This document shows, piece after piece, positions 21,897 to 34,588 of a DNA stretch of 64,000 nt (positions are counted from its first letter, which is position 1; each line of letters starts with the position of its first letter). Position numbers and translations under genes: made by a program. The DNA is from Seison nebaliae (taxonomy: Eukaryota > Rotifera > Pararotatoria > Seisonacea > Seisonidae), in contig JALJEE010001061.1 of NCBI GenBank assembly GCA_023231475.1, positions 20,678 to 84,677 of the forward strand. Direction: 5' to 3'. Under the pieces are notes generated by a model. It ran no database searches, was not told where the DNA came from, and saw nothing but the letters and a program-made list of their open reading frames with translations.

Positions 21897-24800
21897 TCAC
21901 CAGTCTTCCAAATCGTCAAACATGATATTAATTGATAATTGGGGAAAGAATAAAATTAAATTTTGTACTAACATCTCTTGTAGTGAACGTTGGGCGTCAG
22001 CTATCTGTTTATCTGTTCCAATTAATGTAATTATTCGGTCATTTCCTGTTTCGTAAGCGGACAGAACGATTTTAGTATTTGTTTCTATTGAAACTTTCTG
22101 TAACTTCTCACCTGTTTCTCCCAGTAAAATTGGTGCCAACTACAAAAGAATAATTGAAGAATGAACATGAAAAGAAGAAGGAACAGCATTTTCAATAGTG
22201 ACGGCATTCCGTACCAATTTCTCGTTTTGAGTCAAACGACGACTGTCATAAGTGAATTCTCGATGGCACCATAATTTACCGTTCATTAAGGATTTGGGTG
22301 CGTTTTCGTAAGAGTTTTTCATTGGTGTAAAACTCGACTTTTCATTAGTTGGCATTCTCGGATATGGTTGATAAATTGGGAATTGACATCTTAAAAAGAA
22401 ATTAAATTTTAATAAATAATATTCAATTAAATAAAAGAAATTTTAAAAAATCATTCAAACCGGTCACTATTATCAGAATTTTGAGTGTTCGGATTAGTAT
22501 TCCTGGGATTGACTGGATCGGTCAATTTGTCTCCATCATATCGATTGTAAGGGATAGATGATGGTGGTTGGGGGAAACTATCGTTTCTTAACCGTTTGTT
22601 CGATGCATATGGATGGACGTTAGAGATGGTGGAATTTCGGTTGGTTGACATCGACGAATTTGGATTATATTGAATCGAATTATGATATTGTTGCATAGGA
22701 GGCTGATTATTGAAATTCGATTCTCCTTTGTATGTTTGATCGGAAAATGGTGAACGAGGACGATATCGTTTTCTTTCACCGAACGACGTCGTAGCATTTG
22801 ATGCTGTCGGACCACCATAAGTCGGATCCTGTTGATAAAATGGATAATTTCGTTGATTATTATATGATCGAATTGTGTCTGTATTTTTATACGACATAAA
22901 TTTCGATGAATCTCCACCATCATAATTGCTTTTATTTCTCATTCCATTATTATCGTACATTGACGATTGGAAATTGGTGTTGCAGGAATAATTTAAAGAA
23001 TTTCCTTCAAAATTATGATTTTGATTATTTCGTTTCAAACTCTGTTGTCCCATATTCTTCTGATGATGATATGGATCTTTACTCTTGCCAACATCTTTCA
23101 CCAGATAATGATCATTCGTCATCCATCCACCATACAAATGTGCGAAATCCTCGTTATAATTGAACGGATCATAATTCGTAATTGGTCCTCGTGGCGGGGC
23201 GAGTCGACATGATTCCATAATTTCTCCGATACACTTCTTTATTTCGTCTAATTTGCCTTGTAGACGAACAACTCGATCCGTCGACGCCGGACAACATTCG
23301 GCGTAACATCGTAAATCGATTTTATATGACTATCATGAGGAAAATAATTGAATTTAGGAAATGTGATTAATAGATTAATTAATAATAGGGAAAAAATTGA
23401 TTAATCAAAGAAAAACCTTTCTTAAATTTTTTATTTTATCTCCGCGCTTCCCAATCACACATCCAGCTTGTGATGCATGAAGTAGAAATCTGACGTCATG
23501 ATCGATCTCTTCTTCCTTCTTTCCTACGATATCCAATTCGCGCTGTTCAAAAGATGGTTTTAGAGAAAGAGAATGAGATGATAATATACTGACTTCGGAT
23601 AAAAGAACGTAAGCATCTCCCAAACACTTCAATGTGTCATCTAATGCACCTTCGATTGTCAACAATCTGAAAAAGAGGAAATATTTTAATAGGAGAAAAT
23701 TGAGGAGGAGGAGGAGGAGGATGAAAAAGAAAGAAATGAATTAGATGAAAATGATCGAATTGAAGGAAGAAATAAAGGTTGATTAATTGAAATTTAAAAG
23801 AAAATTTTTTTCTCATTCACAGATGGTGGGAAGATTTAAGGTTGGACTCATCCTTGTCGTCAAAGATGATGAGAGCAGAAGATGAAATGAGGTTAACCGT
23901 TCAGGGCCCTTGCAATCCGGTACGTTAACTCCGACATTATTCTATAGCGTTGATGGTTAAGGAATGGTCGGTCGGTCGGTCGGTCGGTCAGATAGATAGA
24001 TAGATACCCATTACCATAGGAAGACAGCGGCGTTCAGATAATGGTAATGGTGAGATTTCGGTGATGACGGTATAAGGGACATCATTTATCGTTCAACGTA
24101 ATCGATCAATCAATCGATATTGGATTTCATTAAATTTTCAGTCAATTCGATAATTTTTTCAGGAATTCAAGAATATAATTTTTGTTCAGGATAAATTCAA
24201 GAATATATTTTTCGTTCAGGATAAATTCAGGAATATATGAGGCCATATCAGGAATTGGAATTCAATTGCATATTAACAATTTGCAACATAAATAGAAAGA
24301 AGAAGAAGGAACAAGGAAAGATTAATTAACGAATTCGTGTTACTCTTCTATCAGTCTCCTAATCATTTTAACCATATCTCATCGTCATTATATGAACGAT
24401 TTAGAAAGACAAGGGAAATGGCGGATAAAAGTGTGAAGAAAAAAGAAATTCTACTAACATCACTTCGCAATCGTTTGATATTGGTCCCGCCTTTCCCGAT
24501 CAACGCACCAGCATGCTACCAATTTGAAAGAAGATTATGATGAGGGAGAATATATATCGAAATGAAGAATTTATCGTTAGAAATGTTCTTTGTGGAAAGC
24601 GATTGAGATGAAAGTGAAATGGAAAGAAATTCGATAATTCCATAAAAATGCAAAGAAATGACGAGAGGAATGCATAAGAGAAATTATTTTGAATGGAATT
24701 GGAGAATAATCATTCACACACAAACAATACATGTCATACAAATAAAATAAACGCTGATTGTTGCCATGGAAACTGGTGGAATGACTACATCGATTCACTT

Positions 24801-26371
24801 ACCATTTTCCATTCATCCACGCGACCTCATTATATTTTTGTTCATAATCAACTTCTTCTTCTTCTTTCCGTCTCTTCACAATCAATGGACGATCAAGAAA
24901 AAAAAAATCAATACTTTCTTTCATTTCGACAAACAAATGGAAATTCCACAGCAAATCTTCTTCATCGTAATCAATTTTGATTAGATGAAAGAAAAATCTC
25001 TTTTCCCAAAAATATTAAAAGGAAATTGAGGAAGAAAATTCGATGTAATTCTTTCTGTGCACAAATGGAGAATGCACAATCATTTTCAAACAAGTTGCAC
25101 GAAATCATTTATTAAATTGTTACCATGGAAACGTTTGGTATGACAACTGATTTTATTTGTATAACATTTCCTTCTAACTACAATCATACATGTCACATCT
25201 CTCTTTATCAGACACATGGACAGGAGAAGTGCATTTTCTATTATCAGTCCATCTAAACACTACGATTAACATCATGATAATTATGGTGGAATTACAGGTG
25301 CTTTCATCATTCTCCTAATAGATTCGATTAGAAATTCGTTTCTATGGAATCTGATCCGGAGACGAATAATAATATTCTATTTCGCTCAATAAACAAATTA
25401 ACGTAGCGACAATAAATTGGACTCGTATTTCCTCGTATCAGAACAATGAGGAAATTAGAAGAACTCGCTAATTTTATCGAAATAATCAAAAAGAAACTAA
25501 CGCGACTGGGAACGAGTAATCGAAGTAGAGTGTCATCTTTGGAACGAGCACGTTTTCCTTTCAATGATCGTCGATATGATTCCGAATTTCTCGAATCATG
25601 TGACCGTTTCCCATGATTACTATTTGAATGATGATGATTATTGGGAAATCGATGAGATCGATTCTTTTGATGATTTCCAGAATTATTTTTCCTGTTTGAT
25701 GTTTTTTCGTCGTTTTTCCGATTAGCATTTTTCTCTCTTAAATTTGATTGTTCTCCATCAGTTTTCGTTGTAACTTCTTCTATTTTCGACGTTTCATCGA
25801 TTTTCGGTTGTTCTTCCTTCGATTCTGTTGATATAGTATTCGTCTGATTTTCTGATGGATTTGTTGGATTGATTATCGAATTATCTTCATTCAAATTTTC
25901 TGATTTCTCCTTCGGTTTCTCCTCTGATACATTTATGGAAGTCTCGATATCTGATTCCTGTTCCGTTGTCAAATTTGTTACAGGAATATTATCTGATTCT
26001 TTTTTTATTTCAGTCAATTTCTCGATATCGATGTTGGTGTTTTGATCACTTTTTACCATATTCTCTCCTGTATCTGTCGAATTTTCAACTTTATCGACAA
26101 CTTCAACGGAATTTATCGCTGTTTCTTCAGATTTCATTTCCGTTTTTTCACTCTCTCTTACCATCTTCTCATTTGCTACAGGATTGTCGTCTTCCTTACA
26201 ATCTGCCGTTTTTCCATCTTTTAGGGGATCGTTGGGCGATTGTTTCTCTCCTTCACTTATCGTCGCGTCGTTTATAATTTTTGTTTCTATTTCTCGTAAG
26301 ACGACAGCAGAATTGTCTTCTACCTTCATATCTTTCGTTGATTCGTTTACTTGGTCGACAACTTCCTCCAT
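21897..26371 (-). CDS. HNRNPK: hnRNP K-type triple KH-domain protein
   Basis: Seven exons on the minus strand: 26371-25502, 24515-24459, 23941-23898 (a 44-nt microexon), 23666-23417, 23329-22461, 22389-22185 and 22139-21897, all phase-consistent, about 845 residues. KH1 spans exons 1-4: TLLRLLVPSR, HAGALIGKGGTNIKRLRSD, NVPDCKGPER, LLTIEGALDDTLKCL. KH2 has GCVIGKRGDKIKNLR, then AECCPASTDRVV and YDPFNYNEDFAHLYGG, diagnostic of hnRNP K rather than PCBP. KH3 is APILLGETGEKLQ ... DRIITLIGTDKQI. It binds poly(C)-rich RNA/DNA in splicing, transcription and translation control. The first 280 residues are acidic and disordered, an extension absent from the 463-residue human protein. The last exon may instead splice at GAGAT|GTTAGT (about 21976), so the C-terminus is uncertain. 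Confidence 0.9.
23966..24007. repeat. Compound microsatellite (GGTC)6(GATA)4
   Basis: Six GGTC units followed by GATA units, inside an hnRNP K intron just 5' of the 44-nt microexon on the minus strand. Confidence 0.9.
24760..24773. promoter_or_regulatory. X-box-like (RFX) site 1
   Basis: GTTGCCATGGAAAC closely fits the RFX-factor X-box (GTTRCC-N-RGNAAC). It lies in the first hnRNP K intron, and a second near-copy lies 359 bp away. This is a sequence match only. Confidence 0.35.
25119..25132. promoter_or_regulatory. X-box-like (RFX) site 2
   Basis: GTTACCATGGAAAC, a near copy of site 1. Flanking bases (TGGWATGAC) are also shared, suggesting a duplicated regulatory segment. Confidence 0.35.
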
Positions 26372-26762
26372 TACGTATGACAATGATGATGGACAATATA
26401 TCCAATGATTTGATGAGTCGTCTAACAATTTGGATAAATTGGATCGTTTCAATTGCACCTTCCTATCAAGATGAATGAGAATAATTTCCGATTTTGCAAT
26501 GCTTTATCTGAAGCTTTAACGAATATATAATATCTGAGTAATATACAAAACAGAAAAATTGATGATTAGAAGAAATTGAACATCTTCCCCAAAATTAAAT
26601 TTTAAATTTTAAGCCTTTATCAAAATTCTTAACAACAACAGTGGAAATTGGTTGAAAGTGGACGAAATGAGTTAATTCGTATTTCAATTTTCAAATGCAC
26701 AACGAATTGTTTATTTTGTAATGTATTGTTTGTTTGTGTATTGAGAAGACAAAGGAAGAAAT
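26372..26762. other. Upstream region of hnRNP K and 3' end of the next minus gene
   Basis: About 390 bp that must hold the hnRNP K promoter or 5' UTR and the end of the large upstream gene, both on the minus strand. No other feature is seen. Confidence 0.5.
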
Positions 26763-29700
26763 TTATTTCATCAACTTTTGTCTATAAGCAAAATATTTAA
26801 TTTGTAAATTGCCACATTTGGCTAGGGCGTCACGGAATGTTTTGTGATTCTCCAAATTATTTTCAATGACAATTTTCACAATTCTATCACCGTCATTCGA
26901 GTACATGAGTACGAGCAGAAGGAATTGTTGTTGGAAATATTGGATATTCTTCTCCAAATCATCCATCTCATTCATATGTAAATTCCTCTCATAATAATTG
27001 AGAATTCTCCAAATAATTTTGTAACTAAAATAAAAATTAGAATGAGAATCGAATGATAAAATTGAGTGAACTATTTGCAGATATGTTCGATCGTGTCATT
27101 ATCGATCGTTCGATGTTTATTGAAGTGATATCGATAAATATGTTTCAATCGTTCACTACAATCAACATACTCCAAATCTTCGTTATTTAAGATGATTCCC
27201 AATAGATATTTGTTCAATGAAAATTGAATGAAAAGAATCGAATTCCATTTATCTTCTTTTCTAATGTCGTTCATCTTCGATTGATTTAATTGTTCCACTA
27301 AACGTTTCCAATCTACATTCTGCATGATTCGAGGAAAAATTTGGAAAATATTCAGAATTTGTTCATGTGCTTGTTTAATATTAGATATCGAATTCATCAA
27401 TAATAAATAATCTTCCGATATCTCGTAAAATGTTGTTATTGTTGAAATGAGTTGATAGAAGTGACAAGAATATCGATGGAAATCTTCCATTTCGGTTGGT
27501 GGTCGAATGATTGAAATGATCAAATTATTTCCATTCATATAAATTTTCTCTTCTATATTTATCCGTTCTTTCTCTTTATTCTTCCATTGTTTATAACTGT
27601 TCATATCTCGAATCATTTCGTCCAATAAATGAGTTTGAACGCGAATAATTCTCATATAAACCGAACATAAATCCGTCAATTTCCGATCCTCCAACTATTG
27701 AAATTTGAAAAGTTTGAAAAACTTAAAAATTTTTTATTTATTATATTAACTTTAATAAATGTTTGAAATGACTTATCCATAATATTACTCAAACGTCCAT
27801 TTGCATTCACCAATAGATCTGGAAGAGAAAATTTATTTATTATTATTTTATTAAAATTTACCGATTAGATTGTTAGTTTGGAAGAATTTGAAAATTGATT
27901 GAAAATCACAAAATTGTCGTTGAGATAATAAGGAATATTTATTGTAAATACTTCTTAAATTGCAATCGGTTTTATTGTTTACCGTTTCCTTTACCAATTT
28001 CAATAATTCCACATATTCGTTCTCGTTATCGAAAATGTATCTCACTTTCAATTCGATGGGGAGAATATAATTGAGATAACATTGTTTCATACTGTGAAGT
28101 GCTCCTTTGAAATATTGAATGGCCGTAAATTTTTCACGATTAAAATACTTCGCCGCTTTAGTGAGAATATAATCATATTCGTTGATGAGTTGATTTTTCG
28201 AATTTTCCACTTTATTCTCTTCGAACATCAACCAATATTCGATGTATTCCAAATAAATCGTTTTGATATGTTCGTCGTGTTTGGCAGACATGGTGAGAAT
28301 GATGGATTGGAAAAGATCATATTTCCATAAAGTCGTAAAGATTTTATTCACCGTTTCACGATGATGAGATATCATTGAAATGATTTCCACGATATAAAAC
28401 AAGAAATTAATATCGTGATTAATTTTCCAATGTGAATGTGAGTCATATTCGATGGATGATAATGATAATTGTGCGGAGTAACTGGATCTCAACGTTTCTT
28501 TCTTTACGAATAAAGTTTCACGTTCAATTTTTAATTTTTTCGATTTTAACGAACTTAAAATGATGGAAAATCGATTGATATAATTGAAAAGAATACTGAG
28601 AACTAATTTCATTCCTCGAGTACTTGACGCCAATTCATGAACAATGAGAACTAATTCTAATAATTTCAAAGAATAATTTAATTGTTGTTCCGTTTCTGGA
28701 AATTCGATGACTCTTGAAAATAATTTATCTGCAAAACATTCATAATTTGAGAGTGATCGTAAATGTCGATTTTCCAATCGTTCCCGTATCGATAATTCAT
28801 CGATATCTTCCTGACATTTATCGATACAAATATATTCAGTTGATCGATCAACTGTATCACCATATTCCGATTCGAAAGTCGTTTCATATGACGATAAATT
28901 CGATCGAATTGGTAATGGAATATTTGATTGATTTAATTGGAATTTTTTCTGATAGAATGACGCAATTTCTGTAGAGAGAATATAAGAATAACATTCATCA
29001 TTAATTTCACTCACATTCTTCATTTGTTGACTGATTGAAAAATAATTTTCTAATGATAATCGATTGACAATAAATGAACGTCCAGTACAATGACAGATTA
29101 ATTGATAAACTGTCAAACGTCTCAATTCATACCATTGGAGTAGAGTGAGATCTTTAATCGTGCAAAAAGTGAGAAGTAAAATAAAATAATTTTTCATAAT
29201 AAAATTATCATTTTCGATGAAATGTTGAAGAATAAGTTTTATATCATAATAAGTGTTCTCCACCGAAATATCGATCATTTCTCTCAATTGTCCAATTAAA
29301 TTCAATTGTTCTTTATCTAATATCGGATCATATTGTTGTTCATCTTCCATCAAATCGATAATATCCAAAAGTCGATGAAGAAGGATAAAAATGAATAAAT
29401 AATCAGGAATATATCCGATATTTGTTGTGAATTTAATCGCTTCATAAATCATATTACGATGTATCATTTCTTCAACAATTTTTCGAATATATCTCTCAAT
29501 CTTATTCTGATATTCATCCTCTTTCACAAATTTAACGATTGTAATTTTGGAGCAATCGTTAACGATCTCCAAAAGATCTCCATTCACCACAAATTTGAAA
29601 TTCGACGGAACTTTCTTCTCAATCTGATCATTCCATTTCTCCAGAATATATGCCATGTATAATTGGAAGATATTCTCCTCTAAATTGTCGTTGCGAAAAC

Positions 29701-32531
29701 AGATGTACGCGGACAACGTATAAATAGCGTCGGTGGAATTTTCGATGATTTTATCGACGAATAAAATGAAATTGATAAATTCTTCTTTATATTCTCTCAA
29801 TAAGTCTTTGGTAGATAATTCTTTGAGTTGGTTTACATTCCACATGAATTGATTCTCATTCTTCATCGAATTGGAATTAAATGATTTATAGAAGTTTTCG
29901 ATCGTTTCGATCAATTGTTCAGCTCCGATGTGAAATTTCAAGACAATCTCCGTCGAATTATTCAAATAAAAACAATTCACTAAATACTCATCGAATTTAT
30001 CGACATTATCATCGAATATTACTCTCGTCAACGATTCAGCGATGGCATATTGATTTTTAGAGCAGAAATAAATTTTCATCGATTCATTCAATAATAAATC
30101 GTCATGGACATTCTCTTTCATTTTCTCAATAATGTCCCACACTCGACATTTTTTCTTCGCACACAACAATTCTTTCGTTGCTAATTTCTTTATTTCTCTC
30201 AATAAATAATATGATTTTAATAAATAATTCCTTTTCTCATTTTCATGAATGTTTTCGATTTCCTCAAAATTCTGTTTCATTGGATTCCAAAATAATCCAT
30301 TTTCTGGCAACGTTAGCAAATATTCGTTATAAGAAGAAAAAGTGAAATTATATTTCTTGTCATTCTTGCCCATTTTCTTCGTTAACACTTTCAATGGGAG
30401 GATTGTTATGAAATAGATAAATTGTGTGGAATCGGTCCAAGTGTAAATGAAATTTTCGAAAATTAATTTCGACAACATCTCCCCAATTTCCAAGAGCATT
30501 TGAAAGAGATTTTGATCGATCGATTCGTCATTTCTCAAATGGAATTGATTTGTTAAATATTCTTCGAAAATAATTTCGGCAGTTGAATAATTTTTTAAAA
30601 ATAAAAAATTATCATAAAATAATATCAATCTCAATAATTGTTTCAATTCGATTGATGCATATTCATTATTCAGAAAGAGTTGGAGGATTAATGTTAATGA
30701 CGGTAATTTCCCTTCCAATATGATACATTCGATCACCTGTTTCGTTGTAACACAAATCTGACGACGATGATTTAATGCGAATTTGAAATATTGTTCTTCG
30801 AATCGCTTATCGTAAAAGATGATCGTATCCTTCGAATTTAAACTATAATTATTTAGATTAGGTAGAACAGTTTGATAATTTAATCGATGTGCTTTTTGAT
30901 GTTCTTTCAATCTCATCAAATAATGGAAAATATTTCCTTGAATATTTAAGAGAATTCGATATTGTTTCTCATCGAATGATGATCGATGAAAAATTTCCGT
31001 TTGGTCATGAATCCGTTTGATAATTTGTTCAGCTGGAAGAATTTTTCCTAACGAGAAAATTCGAAATTAATTCACAGAAAAATAAATTTGAACTTTTTTG
31101 ACTAATATTAAAATTTTTCTTAAAAAAATTATGTTCGAATTGATTATTCACATCGAATAATTTGACTTTCTTCGGTGTAATGTAAAATAAGAAGATCGAC
31201 GGCTCATCAATCGACAAATCCATCAAATCATTATGTGTGTCGTTACTATCCGATCGATATACATAAAGTGAACTATATATTGTTTTTTTCCTATGTTTTC
31301 TTCTTCTCTTATAATCGATCAATTTCCCCTCCAAATTCTCAATCACTTTCAATGCTAATTGAATAGAATTCAAATAAATTTTCTTTTTTTCTATCGTAAA
31401 CTTATTGAAATGTCTCGATTCCACTTTCGATGCCACTTCATGGAATAATAATTCTAAATCACATTTAACCTAAAAATTAAATTGTCATTTGATAATTGTA
31501 GACAAATAAGAATAATCGATTAACATCACTATATGGATATTGAATGAGTTGGATGAAAGTGTAGAAAATGATTTGGATCAATTGTAATTGAAAACGATAA
31601 TTTAAATGTTGATTATCGTTATGTTTGAGAACAGAGATTGAGACACCGATCAAAATGTGTGATACTCGAAATATATTCAATTCGTGAAGTTTCCGACAGA
31701 TTTGCAGGATACACAACCAGAATTTGAAAACGTCGATTTTTTCTAGAAAATTTCTTAAATCATTCACATTCAAAAAAATGATATGAATATGATTCAAATA
31801 AGATCTAATGGAAAAGTGAATATTTTATTTTTATTTCTAATAAAAACTTTCCGATACATTTCCCCAAAAATTCCGTTAACTTAATCACAGTTTCGTCTTC
31901 GCGGTTGATATGTTTGGGAATTAATTCGGCTTCCGTCGAAAATAAATAAATGATAATTTCGATTAAATTTCCATTATCGAATTCTGAAAAATTATTCTCA
32001 TCAATCTTTCCTGAGAGGAGGAAATAGAAACCTGATGATAATTTCAATTTGTTGACGATCTTAAAGAAATGATGAAGACATTTGATTTGAGAAAGTAAAT
32101 TATTCGATTCATATTTCATCTCACACTTCACTTCCGATTTCTCCATTTCAAATCGTCTCAACAACAAAAGAAATATGAGAATCGAATACAATTTAATTTC
32201 GGATTCATCCTTTCCCGATAATCGGATAAATTGTCGGAATAATTGACTGCGAATTTGTCGCACAGATCTTTAACAGACGAAACAAGTAAATTTTGAAAAA
32301 AGTTATTAATTTCAACATTTTCTTACAAGAATCATGATAATAATTATCGAAGGCAATAAATGGATGTTTTCCATCGATAATTGTCGATAATAAAATTTTT
32401 AATTTCTCACAAATCTCATTCGTTTCCAAACACAGTCCAATATCAGATGATGGCATTCGGTTAGCTAAAAAGAAATTCTTTAAATTATTCCCTACAATTC
32501 ACTAACAGTTAATTTCTATTTCATTCTCCAT
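26763..32531 (-). CDS. Large unassigned helix-rich protein (about 1,790 aa)
   Basis: Nine minus-strand exons deduced from short introns: 32531-32507, 32464-32327, 32267-31848, 31804-31525, 31469-31094, 31047-27862 (3.2 kb), 27818-27751, 27694-27072 and 27025-26763. Most introns are 42-56 bp. The product is Leu/Ile/Asn/Glu-rich and looks like an extended alpha-helical or HEAT-like scaffold. There is no signal peptide, no catalytic motif and no repeat I can name. I compared it mentally with Nup205/Nup188 and other large solenoids without a firm match. Two joints fail by one base: the junction of exons 2 and 3, and the start of the last exon, where reading TKLFGEFS versus YKIIWRIL switches at a CC near 27000. 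Either assembly indels or gene decay could explain this. Confidence 0.6.
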
Positions 32532-32952
32532 CAACACAACATTAATTTCTTTTTTTCGATTTATCTCCAATTAAATTAGCTGAAATATATTTATTAAAAT
32601 TCAATTAGAATTCTTATTTACAAATGACTCGTTTATTTACTTATGTTCATTTGTTTATTCCAAATGTATAAGAAATTAGAATAAAATTTATTAAACATTT
32701 TTTTAGAATGAAATTTTTGAAAATTTTTTTTGGAATGAAATTTATTAGAATTTTTTAGAATGAAGTTTATTGGAATTATAGGATGGAATAAATAATTCGA
32801 CCAAATAAAATGTGAAAATTATTCAAAAAAAAAAAGGGACAAAAGAAGAATTTAATTAGTAATTTTTGAATTTTTTTTATTTCGAGATTTCGTTTCTATT
32901 AGAAGTAATTTAGAATGTTAAATTTAATTTTTATATTTCACATCTCTAAATT
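32532..32952. other. Intergenic between two minus-strand genes
   Basis: AT-rich with a run of near-repeats (GAATGAAATTT..TTAGAA) at about 32706-32775. It should contain the promoter of the large gene and the 3' UTR of clathrin light chain. Confidence 0.45.
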
Positions 32953-33417
32953 TCATTGAGTTGCAACTGGTTCGTCTTTCAAATTGAGTAAGAGAGATCG
33001 TAAACGAGAAGAATCCTTCTCACTCTTACCCAATTTTGGATTGAACTCACAAAATTTAGCTACATCCTTCCAATCAATTCCTTCCGAATTTGATTTTTTA
33101 TTGGATTTGATGAAATCTTGCTGTTCCATTAAGTTCATTTGATATTTCTTCTCAATTTGATCCTTTCGTTTCTCATACCATTCTTCGAGATCTTTTTCTG
33201 CTTGTTCCGACATCTCCTTAATTTTAATGGCTTCTTCGGCATCTTTCTTTTCTAATCGCTCCTTGAATTCACGACGCCATTGTTTCATTCGATCGGGCTC
33301 TTCACTATGCTCCTCTGGCATACCGTCAATAGGAGAAGTCTCCGGAGCTAAATTTGGAAGTGGTGTAGAAGGTTTTGAGTCATTGGTGGAAGAAGACGGG
33401 CCAAACAGATCATCCAT
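32953..33417 (-). CDS. Clathrin light chain (short form, 154 aa)
   Basis: Start chosen at the ATG at 33417 (MDDLFGPSS); an in-frame TAA lies four codons upstream. The C-terminal two thirds match clathrin light chains: the heavy-chain-binding helix DRMKQWRREFKERLEKKDAE through LEEWYEKRKDQIEKKY, and the conserved end DWKDVAKFCEFNPKLGKSEKDSSRLRSLLLNLKD. Light chains bind the hub of clathrin triskelia and tune coat assembly and Hip1R/actin links. The N-terminal part is only about 45 residues of Ser/Pro-rich sequence and lacks the acidic consensus (EQESEIAGIEND type) that binds Hip1R and regulates assembly. Human proteins are 210-250 residues. A missed upstream exon could carry it. The gene is head-to-head with HCCS. 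Confidence 0.9.
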   Translation of the reverse strand: MDDLFGPSSSTNDSKPSTPLPNLAPETSPIDGMPEEHSEEPDRMKQWRREFKERLEKKDAEEAIKIKEMSEQAEKDLEEWYEKRKDQIEKKYQMNLMEQQDFIKSNKKSNSEGIDWKDVAKFCEFNPKLGKSEKDSSRLRSLLLNLKDEPVATQ

Positions 33418-33811
33418 TTTCTTCAATTAATCAGTAAATAAATGACAAATTCGAATACGTGAATAGTGTGAAGTCACGTTACTTTAATTTTTTCAATAAG
33501 CTTAAAATTTGAATTTTCCGATTTTTCAAAAAATTATTAAAATAAAAAAAATTAAATTTTTAGAAAGTATTTTTTAAAAATATAAACATAATTTCATCGA
33601 GAAGAAGCTAAATTTTTAAATTGGGAAATTTCTTTGATTTTAAATGGGTAAATCGAAATTGAAATTTGCGTTCAGTTATATCATTCTTATGGGAGATTGT
33701 TGTAAATCAACGTCTAATTTCTTGAATTTATTACCTCCAACATCCTGTTGATTTGAAAAGGAATTTAAAGAAATTAATTCGTCATAATTTTCTTTTATTA
33801 TTCAAGAGAGA
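33418..33811. promoter_or_regulatory. Divergent promoter region, clathrin light chain / HCCS
   Basis: 394 bp between the start codons of two genes transcribed apart. It must contain both 5' UTRs and promoters. No clear TATA box is seen and the region is AT-rich throughout. Confidence 0.55.
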
Positions 33812-34588
33812 ATGGGTGCTGAAGTATCGATTAATTCTGCACATGAACTCGCCAATTCTCATTTTAAAAACAAGGAAATTATTTCAGAAAAATTGAAATC
33901 AATTCCAAATGTGTCAAATGACGAGATGGATGAATTGGATGGATGTCCGATGAAACTCTCCATTTTGGAGAAGAGAAAAAAAGAAAATATTAATCAATTG
34001 AATCAAATGCCAATGGATTTGAAACAACAACCATCGAAAGATCAGCCATTTGCTTTACCAACTGAACGAGAAAAATCATCAATACCTCGAGCAGATAAAA
34101 ATGAAAATTGGATCTATCCATCTCAGCAAATGTTCTGGAATGCGATGTTGAGGAAAGGATGGCAATGGAAATCAGAAGATATCTCTCCCAAAGATATGAA
34201 TGATATCATTCTCATACACAACGTCAATAATGAGAAGGCTTGGATGGAAGTGCTGAAATGGGAAGTTCTCCATGTTCACAAAGAAAATCCGATAGAACCG
34301 AAATTGAAACGATTTGGTGGGAAAGCAACAAAATTTTCCCCTCGTGCTCGTCTCAGACATCTATTCGGTTATGAATTGCCTTTCGATCGACATGATTGGA
34401 TTGTACAACGAGGTGATAAAGAAATTCGTTATGTTATCGATTATTATGACGGTGGTGATGTTGATGAGAACCATCAATTTGCATTGATGGATGTACGTCC
34501 AGCGCTCGACTCGTTCGAAGCCTTTTCTGATCGTTTTAAAGTGATGTGGTGGAGATGGAAAGAAAATTTTACTTCCAAATTATTTTAA
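33812..34588 (+). CDS. HCCS: Holocytochrome c-type synthase (cytochrome c heme lyase)
   Basis: Intronless 258-residue ORF from the ATG at 33812. It attaches heme covalently to the CXXCH motif of cytochrome c (and c1) in the mitochondrial intermembrane space. Family hallmarks in order: a Cys-Pro heme regulatory motif (DGCPMKL, residue 49), [63 protein letters not shown] with the heme-ligand His, [26 protein letters not shown] and the C-terminal [10 protein letters not shown]. The length is close to that of the human enzyme (268). Human HCCS has two Cys-Pro motifs near its N-terminus; only one is seen here. SERINC follows 283 bp downstream on the same strand. Confidence 0.97.
   Translation: MGAEVSINSAHELANSHFKNKEIISEKLKSIPNVSNDEMDELDGCPMKLSILEKRKKENINQLNQMPMDLKQQPSKDQPFALPTEREKSSIPRADKNENWIYPSQQMFWNAMLRKGWQWKSEDISPKDMNDIILIHNVNNEKAWMEVLKWEVLHVHKENPIEPKLKRFGGKATKFSPRARLRHLFGYELPFDRHDWIVQRGDKEIRYVIDYYDGGDVDENHQFALMDVRPALDSFEAFSDRFKVMWWRWKENFTSKLF

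Noticed and set aside
26763-32531. Nup205 or Nup188 assignment for the large protein
   Set aside because: Only vague similarity in size and helix content; no motif I could align with confidence.
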